Below are positions 1 through 9,162 of a stretch of DNA of 64,000 nucleotides, one piece after another; positions within the stretch are counted from its first letter, which is position 1; each line of letters begins with the position of its first letter. The translations under genes were made by a program, and so were the position numbers. The notes beneath the pieces are model-generated. The model did no database searches and was not told the origin of the DNA. It saw only the letters and a program-made list of their open reading frames with translations. Source of the DNA: Fulvivirga maritima (lineage in GTDB: Bacteria > Bacteroidota > Bacteroidia > Cytophagales > Cyclobacteriaceae); contig NZ_CP089980.1 in NCBI RefSeq assembly GCF_021389955.1, forward strand, positions 1,921,501 through 1,985,500. Direction: 5' to 3'.

Positions 1-297
1 ATCAAGACCGCCTATGCTATAAATTGTTTCGTCAATTTGGGTGAAATCATAATATCCTGGCTGTTCTATTCCTCTTCCAGTAGCGGAAAGGTTGCCACTC
101 ATTACATCTTGGAAAGGAACGCTGTAGTAAGTAAATCCACCTTCACTACCCTGAATAGCAAGCGAAAGCACATAGTCACCTGCAGGACCTGATGGGGTAT
201 TATCGTCATCATCATCACTGCAAGCTGTCATCAGAAATGCAGCGCTGGCTGCGAGTAAACTGAAAGCAAACTGCTTCATTCTTCTCATCGAAATCAT
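1..297 (-). CDS. DUF4374-like lipoprotein, N-terminal part (runs off the window)
   Basis: Only the first ~99 codons are inside the window; the gene continues past base 1. The start gives a charged n-region, a hydrophobic stretch and the lipobox ending LMTAC, followed by SDDDDDN, so it should be an exported lipoprotein with an acidic linker. The mature part starts GPAGDYVLSLAIQG, which resembles the DUF4374 propeller-like lipoproteins of Bacteroidetes that accompany TonB receptors for iron or siderophores; this match is from memory and covers little sequence. It lies directly downstream of the TonB receptor on the same strand (30-base gap), so the two are probably one transcript. A second in-frame ATG at 288 is an equally good start. 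Confidence 0.6.
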   Translation of the reverse strand, partial: MISMRRMKQFAFSLLAASAAFLMTACSDDDDDNTPSGPAGDYVLSLAIQGSEGGFTYYSVPFQDVMSGNLSATGRGIEQPGYYDFTQIDETIYSIGGLD

Positions 298-327
298 ATT
301 TAAGTTAAATTTATATAGTGTAATCAA

Positions 328-2716
328 TTATCGTCCGATTGCGTATCTAAGCTTAATGTAAAAAGCTCTACCAGGTTTCTGCAAATAGTATTTGTCATAA
401 AGTCTGGCATCTGTCAGATTTCTGCACTCCAAGCTTATATTGTAAGTTTCATCCTTAAGGCTGTAGGCTAATTCTACGTTGTGAGATGACTGTGCAGGAA
501 TTACCGTTTTGCTATCAGCAGATCCATATTTAGCCCAGCTTAAAAAGTATTCTTTATTAAAATTGTAGAAATAGCTGATGCGAAGAGTGTTATTCATGTC
601 AAGTAAAGCAGAAGGGGTAAAAACCGCTCTGGCATTTCCGAATAAATAAGGAGTATTTGGTAGTCTGTATCCTTTATTGAAATTGGTTTGCCATCCTGAA
701 TAGTCATTATAAACCCGGTCTGCCTGGTCTGTAATGTTTTGATAAGTAATGCTGGCGCCAAGATTCAATAAATTTTTCCATTGATAATCTATAGACCCTT
801 CCACACCCAGCGTTCTTATTTTGGCCAGGTTACTGTAGTTTGTTTCAGGACTTGAAACCGTTACTACCTGATAAATTAGATTGTCAGCATTTCTGTAAAC
901 GAAGTTACTTTCCACAGTAATATGGTGATCTTTTCCTATATGCAAACCCAAGTTGGCGCCCACATTAAGATTACTACTTTCTTCTGGTTGCAGATCTGAA
1001 TTAGCTGAAACGAAATTACCATCACCAAATACTTCATTAGCTGAAGGCAATCTATAAGACTTTTCATAAGAAGCCTTTAACTGAAGTTGAGGAAGCAGGA
1101 AGTAAGAAGTGGCTAAGCCGTAGCCAAATGTCTCTGAACTAGCTTTATATATGCTAGTAGTTTCTTCATTACCTGTAGACGTTGATTGCTGATTAGTTTC
1201 CAGATTTAGAAAGTAGCCTTTACCAAATAGGGTGGTACTCCACTTTTTGTTAGGTTGAAATTTATAAGCCATGCCCAGTACATGTTTATTCAAGATGCCG
1301 GGAAGGTCGTTAGATGGATCATTTGGGTGCTCATAATCATAGCTTTCTCTGTGATAGTTTTGAAAGGCATAGTTAAGAGCTAAAGAGTGCTTATTGGTAA
1401 TAGCATACCCCAGGTTGAGCTGGTTGGTAAATTCGCGAATTTTAAACTCCAGATCATTGGCCTGACCGTTTTCTGCAGGCTGACCTCGGGGAATGGTTTC
1501 TCCTAACCAGTTATAATATACTCCGCTTAGGGTATCTATATTATTGGTTTCTGTGAAGTTGAAAGAACTGTTTAGACTTAAGTTTAACTTGGGAATGAAA
1601 ATATTTTCTTTGTTGTATTTGAGTGTCGGTATAATTGATTTACTATCTCTTGTTATCGCTCCAAAGGGCTGAGCCATAATAGCTCCATTTTGAATTTCTT
1701 TATCATCACCAGATACAATTACCCCTAACAGAAGTTGATCAGCATATTTTTTATTAACTACCCCTGCTTCAATTTTTGCGGTGGCTGATTCATAGGCATC
1801 ATGAAAGCGCTTGGTGTTGGTTCGGTAAAGCACATTTCCGTTAGCATCAGTAATTGGCACATTCACTTCATAATCATTATCAGAGTAATTATAGATAAGG
1901 CTACCTCTGGCGGTAAATCCTGTTTTTTTATTAGTATGCGCTCCGTTAATGCTTACTCTGTGTGTATTAAATGAGCCGAACGAATATGAGGCATCAAGAA
2001 AATTACTGTTTTGCTTAGTGATAATATTAATAGCACCGCCGAGAGCATCAGTACCTAGCCACACAGGCACAACTCCTTTATAGACTTCTATTCTTTCTAT
2101 GGCATTAACAGGTATGCTGCTTAAGCTTAAAGAAGATCCAAAGTTATTCATGGGTATACCATCTAAGAAAAACTTTACCTGATCTCCGGAGAAACCGTTC
2201 AATGAAAAGCTGAGAGAAGATCCTAGTCCTCCTTCTTCTAAAACCCTTACTCCGGGGAGTCTGTTAAGAACATCTTTGGCATCAGCGGTGGTGTTTTGTA
2301 GATTTTTGGTGGAAATGGTAGATATGCTATAAGCCTGCTCTGTCACTTCCTGAGTAATGGATTTGCCTACTATTTCAAGCTCATCCATTTCTAAAGTTTC
2401 TTCTTCTAAAGAAATGTTGATTTCCTGATTGGAACCAGCTTTTATCTCTAATGGCTTCTCCTGAGCCTTATATCCCATAAAGCTTATGAGCAAAGTGTAC
2501 GAGCCTGCATTGATGTTCTTTAACGCATAATTGCCATCAATATCTGTAATGGTTCCCTTGTTAGAGTTTTTTATGACTACGGCTACTCCAGGTAATGGAT
2601 CATTAGCAGTAGTTACATGGCCGTGAATAGATCCTTTAGAACTGTTTTGTGAAAAAAACAGATTGACTAAGACCTAATAAAAAAATCAAATAAAAAGCTC
2701 TCAAGACTAGCGACAA
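328..2716 (-). CDS. TonB-dependent receptor with N-terminal carboxypeptidase-like domain; frameshift in the signal peptide
   Basis: Outer-membrane active importer, likely for a siderophore or other metal chelate. The body shows, in order, a CarboxypepD_reg-like domain (GSIHGHVTTANDPLPGVAVV ... GYKAQEKPLEI), a plug domain (LNRLPGVRVLEEGG, FFLDGIPMNNFG, IERIEVYKG, GGAINIITK) and a ~550-residue beta-barrel ending FYIKLRYAIGR. The uninterrupted frame has no ATG, GTG or TTG upstream of codon 2493, yet coding similarity continues to about base 2660. A plausible signal peptide (TTG start at 2716 or 2704, RAFYLIFLLGLSQSVF) lies in another frame. The two frames join at a T7 run on the coding strand (A7 at 2652-2658 on plus); T6 would restore a continuous protein with the expected ...SVFSQ|NSS cleavage region. 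It is therefore frameshifted, phase-variable, or affected by a sequencing error. Confidence 0.85.
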
Positions 2717-2720
2717 TTAA

Positions 2721-2793
2721 TTTAGATTAAATATAAATTGCCGCAAATGTATGGGAAAAAATAAGCCTGAAAAACTATTTAGACTAAATCTAA
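2721..2793 (-). promoter_or_regulatory. Putative promoter and metalloregulator-like boxes of the TonB receptor
   Basis: A Bacteroidetes-type -7 element TACATTTG reads on the minus strand at 2751-2744. It is bracketed by two near-identical 12-mers, TTTAGATTAAAT at 2721-2732 and TTTAGACTAAAT at 2778-2789 (11 of 12 bases identical). The upstream copy sits in a perfect inverted repeat TTAGA-CTAAA-TCTAA (2779-2793). The architecture resembles iron-dependent DtxR/IdeR or Fur-type operators and the downstream genes look like metal uptake, so iron repression is a reasonable inference. No regulator gene is present here to confirm it. Confidence 0.45.
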
Positions 2794-2885
2794 GTAGGTG
2801 AAGGCGTTAATTTTAGCACGATACGGAAGAAGTTTTATTTAATATTTTATTAATACAAACTTAATCTGCTGAGTAAACATAATCA

Positions 2886-3755
2886 TCACAAGGAGACAGT
2901 CTTAGCGGTCACAGAGTAGTCAGTTTTATATTTATAGTAAACGTAGCCTTTATAAGTATCTTTAGCGTATTGAGTATTTATAATTGAAATAACCTGATCA
3001 TGTAACTCGTTAAATGCCTTATCTGAAGAGTATTGTTCATTAAGGATTATAGTAATTTCTAAATAAGCCTTATCTGGCTGACCTATTATTTTATTATAGG
3101 CTAGTACTGATACTACTGCATCATCGGGCAACTTACTTTTAAGCTGTAATTCAAGAAGACCTACCTTACTTATGTCATAAGAGGTGGGCACAGGCTTAGT
3201 TTGAAAATCTCCCGCATATTCCTGCAATGAACGTAATGGCCAAGACATCAACAGTACCAAACCGTAAGATAGTAAAAGAGCGGTTCCCAGCTGTCCATAA
3301 TTAATGGTGTTATTATGATTCTCTTTATCATACACTACTACTTCAGTACCAGCTACCAGGTCGCCTAATCTTCTTTTAGGGTTGGCCAGAGTAATAATTA
3401 CTTCTATAGGCCAAAAAATGATAAATATATTTCGTACAAAGCACCGTAGGGGAGAAGCAATCTTACCAGTTTTGTAATTAATCACCTGCAGGCCTAAAAT
3501 CCTTTTGGCTAAACTTCTTCCGCTAATGGCATCTTTTGAAAAATAGAGAGACATACCAAAAAGCACTACATAAAAAAAAGGATGGTTAAAATCTATGGGG
3601 GTATAGCTGTGGTTTTTGAAGATATTAGCCATCATGTTACTCATATAGGGAATGCTACAGAGTGACATAATGAAGCCCATCAAGATATGGTCTACAAACA
3701 TGGAGGCGATTCTAATGCCAGTATTGGGTTTATCATTCATAATATTGGTACTCAT
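2886..3755 (-). CDS. RDD family integral membrane protein
   Basis: 289 residues. An RDD-type domain fills roughly residues 12-145: an early Arg in GIRIASMFVDHILMG, the conserved GRSLAKRILGLQVIN segment and NPKRRLGDLVAGTEVV, with hydrophobic segments near residues 18-40, 58-75 and 105-125. A further membrane segment (residues ~152-175, GTALLLSYGLVLLMSWPL) leads to a ~110-residue polar C-terminal domain that probably lies outside the cytoplasm and is not a recognised family. RDD proteins are poorly defined; some act in ion transport or antiport. It overlaps the preceding zinc-ribbon gene by four bases (ATGA), implying translational coupling, so the two probably work together. Confidence 0.75.
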   Translation of the reverse strand: MSTNIMNDKPNTGIRIASMFVDHILMGFIMSLCSIPYMSNMMANIFKNHSYTPIDFNHPFFYVVLFGMSLYFSKDAISGRSLAKRILGLQVINYKTGKIASPLRCFVRNIFIIFWPIEVIITLANPKRRLGDLVAGTEVVVYDKENHNNTINYGQLGTALLLSYGLVLLMSWPLRSLQEYAGDFQTKPVPTSYDISKVGLLELQLKSKLPDDAVVSVLAYNKIIGQPDKAYLEITIILNEQYSSDKAFNELHDQVISIINTQYAKDTYKGYVYYKYKTDYSVTAKTVSL

Positions 3756-4330
3756 GGTTGGTCGTATTTACTAATCAAAGGTTTCCAGTTGGGGTTACTT
3801 TCAAATCCGTTTTCAGGCTTGTTATTAATATCTATTTTCTCAGGATCAACACCTACTATAAACCACAGTAGCTGCTCTTCTCTAACATAATCGTTTTTAG
3901 ATTCTGATAACTCTTTTATATCATCACTCCAGACTTCTGTACCGCAGTGGAGGCATTCATTGTTATATACAGCCTTGAGTCCACATATATCACATCCTTC
4001 AAGTGAGTTCAGATATTGATGAACAAATTCGTAATTATAATTACCGTATCCCTGAGGCACTTCTCTTATCAGTTGGTGCCATCCTTGCCACTTTCTTGAG
4101 ATTTTTTGCGTAGAATCTGTGGTAATTTCTAAGCCATCTTTTGTAATCACAACATCCTTTACCGCAGACCATTTATAATCAAGTTGATTTTGATTGTTCA
4201 TAGATACCAGCTTAAAACCATCTGCTAAGCACGTAATGGTAAAAGTAGTTTTAAGTGAATGGAGCATTCGGTTATTCAGGCTCTTCTTGGGAAAGAGTAA
4301 CTGATAAATAATGGAATCTTGGAAGCCCAT
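3752..4330 (-). CDS. Conserved hypothetical protein with a C-terminal zinc ribbon
   Basis: 192 residues, no signal peptide or membrane segment. Residues ~30-75 look like a small beta domain (VSMNNQNQLDYKWSAVKDVV). Residues ~113-133 contain two CxxC knuckles (CDICGLKAVYNNECLHCGTE), a likely structural zinc ribbon. The C-terminal half is acidic. I do not recognise the family. The stop overlaps the start of the RDD gene, so they form a two-gene operon. It is divergent from the tetR efflux operon, sharing a 188-base spacer that holds three inverted repeats, so it could also be controlled by that regulator. Confidence 0.6.
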   Translation of the reverse strand: MGFQDSIIYQLLFPKKSLNNRMLHSLKTTFTITCLADGFKLVSMNNQNQLDYKWSAVKDVVITKDGLEITTDSTQKISRKWQGWHQLIREVPQGYGNYNYEFVHQYLNSLEGCDICGLKAVYNNECLHCGTEVWSDDIKELSESKNDYVREEQLLWFIVGVDPEKIDINNKPENGFESNPNWKPLISKYDQP

Positions 4331-4422
4331 AGTAATATTCAGTTAATTAATTGGAGGCGATATTAAGTTTAATATGCCTAATAATCAATTTATAAGGCTT
4401 AGTTAATAATAAATTTGGTGTA

Positions 4423-4490
4423 ACTGACTCAATATCAGTCAGTAATATTAAAAATTAAACGATCGTTTGAAATTAAACAAACGTTTAATT
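4423..4490 (+). promoter_or_regulatory. Three inverted repeats, likely TetR-family operators
   Basis: Two sites share the form AAAC-N4-GTTT: AAACGATCGTTT at 4457-4468 (a perfect 12-base palindrome) and AATTAAAC-AAAC-GTTTAATT at 4471-4490 (8-base arms). Their centres are 18 bases apart. Further upstream, ACTGACT (4423-4429) and AGTCAGT (4437-4443) form a third, unrelated inverted repeat with a 7-base spacer, closer to the divergent zinc-ribbon gene. Position upstream of a tetR gene suggests autoregulation. Which repeat binds which protein is inference. Confidence 0.65.
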
Positions 4491-4497
4491 AATTTTG
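4466..4497 (+). promoter_or_regulatory. Bacteroidetes-type promoter of the tetR-efflux operon
   Basis: TTTG at 4466-4469 and TAATTTTG at 4490-4497 are separated by 20 bases, matching the primary sigma consensus of Bacteroidetes (TTTG, 19-21 bases, TAnnTTTG). The TTTG lies in the right arm of the first AAAC-N4-GTTT palindrome and the second palindrome fills the spacer, so a bound repressor would block RNA polymerase. The tetR start is 22 bases beyond the -7 element. Confidence 0.65.
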
Positions 4498-4518
4498 AGG
4501 CTGCTTTAAATTGAAACT

Positions 4519-5112
4519 ATGTCAAAAGATAGAATATTAGAAGCTGCTGATAAGCTGTTCTTAGAAAAGGGCTTTGATGCTACTTCTGTAAGAGAGCTGG
4601 CGAATGAGGCAGGTGTTAATGTAGCCATGATCTCTTACTATTTCGGGTCTAAAGAAAATCTGCTGGAAGAGATGATTGCCAGAAGAGTATTCTACACTCG
4701 CGAAAAAATAGGTGAGTATAAAAAAATGAATAAGACTCCGATTGAGATGCTCTATGCGCTTATTGAGCTATTCGTAGACAGAATACTTTCCCATAAGAAG
4801 TTTAATCTCATGCTACACAGGGAGCTGAGTCTTAGCCAGAGGCATGATTTGCATGAGCGGATTCTGGATGTGCTGGAAGTAAACTGGAATGAGATGAAGG
4901 GAGTGATAGTAGATGGTCAGAACAAAGGAGTATTTAAACAAGAGGCAGATGTGGAAATGGTAATCATGACCATGTTTGGGCTTATAAATCAGTGCACGCA
5001 AGGGAAAATCACACAAAAATTACTCATCCGAGGTAAGGAAGAGGAGGATATAAAACCACGTTTGAAACGACATTTAAAAAGTATTTTAAGTAGTTATCTT
5101 TTAGAAAAGTAG
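4519..5112 (+). CDS. TetR/AcrR family transcriptional regulator
   Basis: 197 residues. The N-terminal ~47 residues form the usual TetR helix-turn-helix (ILEAADKLFLEKGFDATSV, then VNVAMISYYFGSKENLLEEM). The remaining all-helical part is the ligand-binding and dimerisation domain. It is the first gene of an operon with tolC-, emrA- and emrB-type genes (one base between its stop and the next start), so it is most likely the local repressor of that drug-efflux system, released by an efflux substrate. Two AAAC-N4-GTTT repeats overlapping its own promoter support autorepression. The substrate cannot be read from the sequence. Confidence 0.9.
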   Translation: MSKDRILEAADKLFLEKGFDATSVRELANEAGVNVAMISYYFGSKENLLEEMIARRVFYTREKIGEYKKMNKTPIEMLYALIELFVDRILSHKKFNLMLHRELSLSQRHDLHERILDVLEVNWNEMKGVIVDGQNKGVFKQEADVEMVIMTMFGLINQCTQGKITQKLLIRGKEEEDIKPRLKRHLKSILSSYLLEK

Positions 5113-5113
5113 T

Positions 5114-6448
5114 ATGAAAAAAAGTTGTTTGATAGCCTTGATGGGCTTTTTAACTTTTACTCTGTATGCTCAGGATGAGCAGCATTTGAATTTGAAACAA
5201 GCCGTGGAGCTCGGCTTGGAAAACAGTAAGTCGCTCAAAATAGCTTATGCCTCAGTAAAAGAAGCTGAGGCTCAATATTCAGAGAGTAAAATGGATCAGT
5301 ATCCTGAATTGAGTATTTCAGGAGCACACATGCGGGTAAACACACCTACTATTGAAACACATTTAGGTGGAGAGGGTCAAGGTGAGGGAGCTACCGCTAC
5401 GCCAGATGTATCATCGCTGACTTATGGAATGGCAGATCTTACCCAGCCATTATTTAGTGGGTTTAGGCTTCGCAATGCCGTAAAAATGTCTGATTACCTA
5501 AAAAAGGCCTCTGAGCTAGATGCTGAAAACGAGAAAGAAGAAGTAGTATTTAATGTGATTAGCGCATATTATAGCTTTTATAAACTACTATCTACTCAGA
5601 AACTAGTGCAAGAAAGTTTGCACGAGGCCGAAGAAAGAGTCAGGCTTTTTACCAGCTTGGAAGCCAATGGTGTAATTACTCGCAATGATTTACTTAAAGC
5701 ACAACTGCAGCAAAGTAACATGGAGCTTAACCTGCTGGAAGTAAATAATAACATTGATGTGGCTAACTATAATTTGGGTATACTTTTAGGGTTGCCAGAT
5801 GCCACGGTTATAAAAATTGATACCACCGAGATTTCTAAATTAAGTGCCAATTCAGTAAATGAAATCAGCTACTATATGGAGCAGGCTGGTGGCCAAAGAA
5901 ATGACCTCGAGGCGAGTAAGAATAGAGAGCTTGCCGCTACAAACAGTATTAAAATAGCCAAAGGTTCTTATTATCCTTCATTAGCACTTACTGCTGGGTA
6001 TGTAGATGCTCATATTCCTAATGTAGCTACTATTACTAATGCTGTAAACGTAGGTCTGGGGCTGCAGTATAACCTTTCAAACTTATATAAAGGTCGCCAT
6101 CAGGTGCAAGAGGCTCAGGCTCGGGCAGATCAGGCTTCTATTATGGCTGACATGCAGTGGGATAATGTGAGACGCGAGATTTATAGAGATTATGCTAATT
6201 ATCAAAACGAGCTTAAGAAGCTGCAGACATTAGAAGTAGCCAGCAGTCAGGCTACAGAAAACTACAGGATTACCAATAACAGCTATGAAAATAGTGTAGC
6301 TCTGCTTACCGATGTGCTGGAAGCACAAGTGCAGCAGCTTCAGGCTCAAGTCAATGAAACGCACGCTAAAGCTGATGCTACCATCAGTTATTATCAGCTG
6401 GCCAAAGACTCAGGAATTTTAAGTGAAGAATTTAATATAGAAAAATAA
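5114..6448 (+). CDS. TolC family outer-membrane efflux protein
   Basis: 444 residues with a cleavable signal peptide (LIALMGFLTFTLYAQ). Two repeats of long helices and short barrel strands are visible: LNLKQAVELGLENSKSLKIA starts the first half and a second helical repeat starts near residue 240, with long Ala/Gln/Glu-rich coiled-coil stretches and the typical LFSGFRLRNAV strand segment. It would form the trimeric outer-membrane channel for the EmrAB-type pump encoded next. It starts one base after the tetR stop and is followed after 16 bases by the adaptor gene, so it is co-transcribed. Length is normal for the family. Confidence 0.9.
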   Translation: MKKSCLIALMGFLTFTLYAQDEQHLNLKQAVELGLENSKSLKIAYASVKEAEAQYSESKMDQYPELSISGAHMRVNTPTIETHLGGEGQGEGATATPDVSSLTYGMADLTQPLFSGFRLRNAVKMSDYLKKASELDAENEKEEVVFNVISAYYSFYKLLSTQKLVQESLHEAEERVRLFTSLEANGVITRNDLLKAQLQQSNMELNLLEVNNNIDVANYNLGILLGLPDATVIKIDTTEISKLSANSVNEISYYMEQAGGQRNDLEASKNRELAATNSIKIAKGSYYPSLALTAGYVDAHIPNVATITNAVNVGLGLQYNLSNLYKGRHQVQEAQARADQASIMADMQWDNVRREIYRDYANYQNELKKLQTLEVASSQATENYRITNNSYENSVALLTDVLEAQVQQLQAQVNETHAKADATISYYQLAKDSGILSEEFNIEK

Positions 6449-6464
6449 TTACCAATAGTAAAAG

Positions 6465-7565
6465 ATGAATACGCCAATGGAAAAGCCGGAACAAAATAAA
6501 AAGAAGGGTAACAAATTATTCCCTATTATTTTTGCCGGAATTGTGCTTGTAGGCCTTGTTTATGGAGTTTTCAAATACATCCATTCCCTACATTATGAAG
6601 AAACTGAAGATGCACAGCTAGAAGCTGACATTAGCCCGGTAATTCCTAAAGTTTCCGGCTATATAGATAAAATTTACATTGATGATAATCAGGCGGTGAA
6701 AAAGGGAGATACTCTGGTAATATTAGATGCTAAAGATTATCAAATAAGAGTAGAACAGGCTGAAGCGTCATATGAAAATGCCTTAGCTAATCTGGAAGTT
6801 GTAAAGTCTGGAGCTACCAGTTCTAATGCTAATGTAAGCACTTCGCAAGCCAATATAGCCACTGTACAAGCTAACATAGAAGCGGCTAAGGTAGATTTAT
6901 GGAGAGCTACTCAAGATTATAACCGATATGAAAACCTGATCAAGGATCATTCAATCACACAGCAACAGTTTGATGATGTAAAAGCAGCTAAAGAATCTGC
7001 TGAGAGAAGGCTAGAGGTGCTCGAAAGACAAAAGGCTGTAGCATCTCGACAAACATATGCGAACCAAACAGCCAGTCAGGTTTCTGCTAATAACATAGGA
7101 GTGGCCGAAGCCAATGTGAAAATAAGTAAGGCTCAGTTAGATCTTGCTAAGCTGCAACTTTCATATACGATACTTACAGCACCGATAAATGGCATTATTT
7201 CACAAAAACATGTAGAGGTAGGTCAGTTGGTACAGGCTGGGCAGTCATTATTTGCCATAGTAGAAGATGATGATATCTGGGTAGTAGCTAACCTTAAGGA
7301 AACTCAAATGGAGAAGATTCGCCCAGGCCAGGAGGTAGAAATATCTGTAGATGCTGTGCCCGGAACTACTTTTAAAGGCAAGGTAGAATCTATAGCCGGA
7401 GCTACAGGAGCTAAGTTTTCATTACTTCCTCCTGATAATGCTACTGGTAACTTTGTGAAAGTGGTACAAAGAATACCTGTGAAAATAGAATTGGAAGAAG
7501 GACAGGAGAATATGGATAGGTTGAGAGCAGGTATGAACGTGATAGCCGAAATCGCTCTCGACTAA
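6465..7565 (+). CDS. HlyD/EmrA-type membrane fusion protein
   Basis: 366 residues. One N-terminal membrane segment (LFPIIFAGIVLVGLVYGVF, residues ~17-36) anchors it in the inner membrane. The split biotinyl-lipoyl domain follows (VIPKVSGYIDKIYIDDNQAV and its partner APINGIISQKHVEVGQLVQA), with a coiled-coil hairpin between them (residues ~95-215) and a beta-barrel domain at the C-terminus. It links the MFS pump to the TolC partner. A nearer Met (residue 5) is an alternative start. Operon position between tolC-type and emrB-type genes fits an EmrAB-TolC tripartite system. Confidence 0.9.
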   Translation: MNTPMEKPEQNKKKGNKLFPIIFAGIVLVGLVYGVFKYIHSLHYEETEDAQLEADISPVIPKVSGYIDKIYIDDNQAVKKGDTLVILDAKDYQIRVEQAEASYENALANLEVVKSGATSSNANVSTSQANIATVQANIEAAKVDLWRATQDYNRYENLIKDHSITQQQFDDVKAAKESAERRLEVLERQKAVASRQTYANQTASQVSANNIGVAEANVKISKAQLDLAKLQLSYTILTAPINGIISQKHVEVGQLVQAGQSLFAIVEDDDIWVVANLKETQMEKIRPGQEVEISVDAVPGTTFKGKVESIAGATGAKFSLLPPDNATGNFVKVVQRIPVKIELEEGQENMDRLRAGMNVIAEIALD

Positions 7566-7584
7566 TAAACAAGGGAACAATTTT

Positions 7585-9162
7585 ATGCTTGAACAACAAA
7601 GTACGGTAGAGTACGGTTTCAGGCGAGTGATTATTACCGTCACCGCCATCACTTGTGCCCTTCTGGAGATCATAGATACTACCATAGTAAATGTGGCTCT
7701 GAATGACATGCGTGGAAACCTGGGTGCTACCTTAAATGACGTAGGCTGGGTGGTAACTGCTTACGCCATAGCCAACGTAATTATGGTGCCGCTTACCAGC
7801 TGGCTGTCGCAGCAGTTTGGTAGGAGAAATTATTTCGCTGCATCCATAATGATTTTTACACTTACTTCCTTTTTATGTGGTAATGCCACTAATATTTGGG
7901 AATTAGTAGCTTTTAGGTTTATACAAGGTCTGGGAGGTGGAGCTTTATTGGTGACTTCACAAACCATTATTACAGAGGCCTATCCTCCAGAAAAAAGAGG
8001 TATGGCTCAGGCGCTGTATGGCATGGGCGTGATAGTGGGACCTACCTTAGGGCCTCCACTAGGTGGTTACCTGGTTGATAATTATAGCTGGCCGTATATT
8101 TTCTATATTAACATTCCTATTGGAATTATAGCCACTATGCTTACGCTAAACTATGTTTCCAGCCCTAACTATGGTGGTAAAAAGAAAGCTTCTGAAATCG
8201 ACTGGTTAGGTATTTTCTTACTGGTAGTGGCTGTTGGCTCTTTACAGTATGTATTGGAAAAGGGCCAGGAGCATGATTGGTTTGCCGAACCTATAATTAT
8301 TGTGTTTACCATAACTGGTGTACTAGGCTTTTACTTGCTTATATGGCGGGAGCTTACTATTGAAAATCCTGTAATAGAGTTGCGGGTGCTCAAAGACAAG
8401 AACCTGGCCGTGGGAACCATATTTACCTTTATACTAGGCTTTGGTTTGTATGGTTCTACCTTTATAATCCCGCTTTTCACACAGTCTATCCTTGGGTGGA
8501 CTGCGCTGGATGCTGGTCTTCTACTTGTGCCTAGTTCACTCATGACCGGCTTTATGATGCCTATTGTAGGCCGGCTATTACAGAAAGGGGTGCCACAGAA
8601 GTATCTGATTGCCGGTGGGTTTACCATTTTCTTTCTATACAGTTTTTGGGCGCATGGTATTTTAACTCCTCATACCGGAACTCAGGATTTTTTCTGGTTG
8701 CTGATGGTTAGGGGCGTAGGTCTGGGCTTACTCTTTGTGCCTATTACTACACTGGCACTGTCTACATTACAAGGTAAGCAGATTGCAGAAGGAGCTGCTT
8801 TTACCGGTATGGTAAGGCAGCTGGGAGGTTCTTTTGGTATCGCTCTTATAAGTACTTTTATAAGCAGAAGCAATTTTATGTATAGGGCCGACCTAATTAA
8901 AAACATTAACCCTTATGATCCTTTGGTGCAACAGCGCCTGGAAGGGTTTCAGCAAAATTTCATTGGAGCAGGTTCTACTCCAGATTTTGCATTACAGCAG
9001 GGGTATCAAATGTTTGAAATGAGTGTAATGAGACAGGCATCGCTTCTGAGCTATATGGATGTGTTTTTATATATAGGATTATTTTTCCTTGTATGTGCTC
9101 CGGTAGTGCTTTTTGTGAAGTCTGGTAAAAACAAGGCGGTTTCTACTGAAGGCATGCACTAA
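7585..9162 (+). CDS. DHA2 family MFS drug transporter (EmrB/QacA type)
   Basis: 525 residues with about 14 hydrophobic segments, as expected for the DHA2 subfamily. Visible motifs are GWVVTAYAIANVIMVPLTSW, the loop motif LSQQFGRRN (motif A position) and the antiporter motif region GVIVGPTLGPPLGGYLVDN (motif C). It should export hydrophobic compounds in exchange for protons, working with the adaptor and TolC genes upstream. It ends the tetR operon and overlaps the 3' end of the convergent small membrane gene by four bases. Substrate unknown. Confidence 0.92.
   Translation: MLEQQSTVEYGFRRVIITVTAITCALLEIIDTTIVNVALNDMRGNLGATLNDVGWVVTAYAIANVIMVPLTSWLSQQFGRRNYFAASIMIFTLTSFLCGNATNIWELVAFRFIQGLGGGALLVTSQTIITEAYPPEKRGMAQALYGMGVIVGPTLGPPLGGYLVDNYSWPYIFYINIPIGIIATMLTLNYVSSPNYGGKKKASEIDWLGIFLLVVAVGSLQYVLEKGQEHDWFAEPIIIVFTITGVLGFYLLIWRELTIENPVIELRVLKDKNLAVGTIFTFILGFGLYGSTFIIPLFTQSILGWTALDAGLLLVPSSLMTGFMMPIVGRLLQKGVPQKYLIAGGFTIFFLYSFWAHGILTPHTGTQDFFWLLMVRGVGLGLLFVPITTLALSTLQGKQIAEGAAFTGMVRQLGGSFGIALISTFISRSNFMYRADLIKNINPYDPLVQQRLEGFQQNFIGAGSTPDFALQQGYQMFEMSVMRQASLLSYMDVFLYIGLFFLVCAPVVLFVKSGKNKAVSTEGMH

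Noticed and set aside
4813-5016. Minus-strand ORF inside tetR
   Set aside because: Antisense shadow of a well-supported gene with no domain features of its own.
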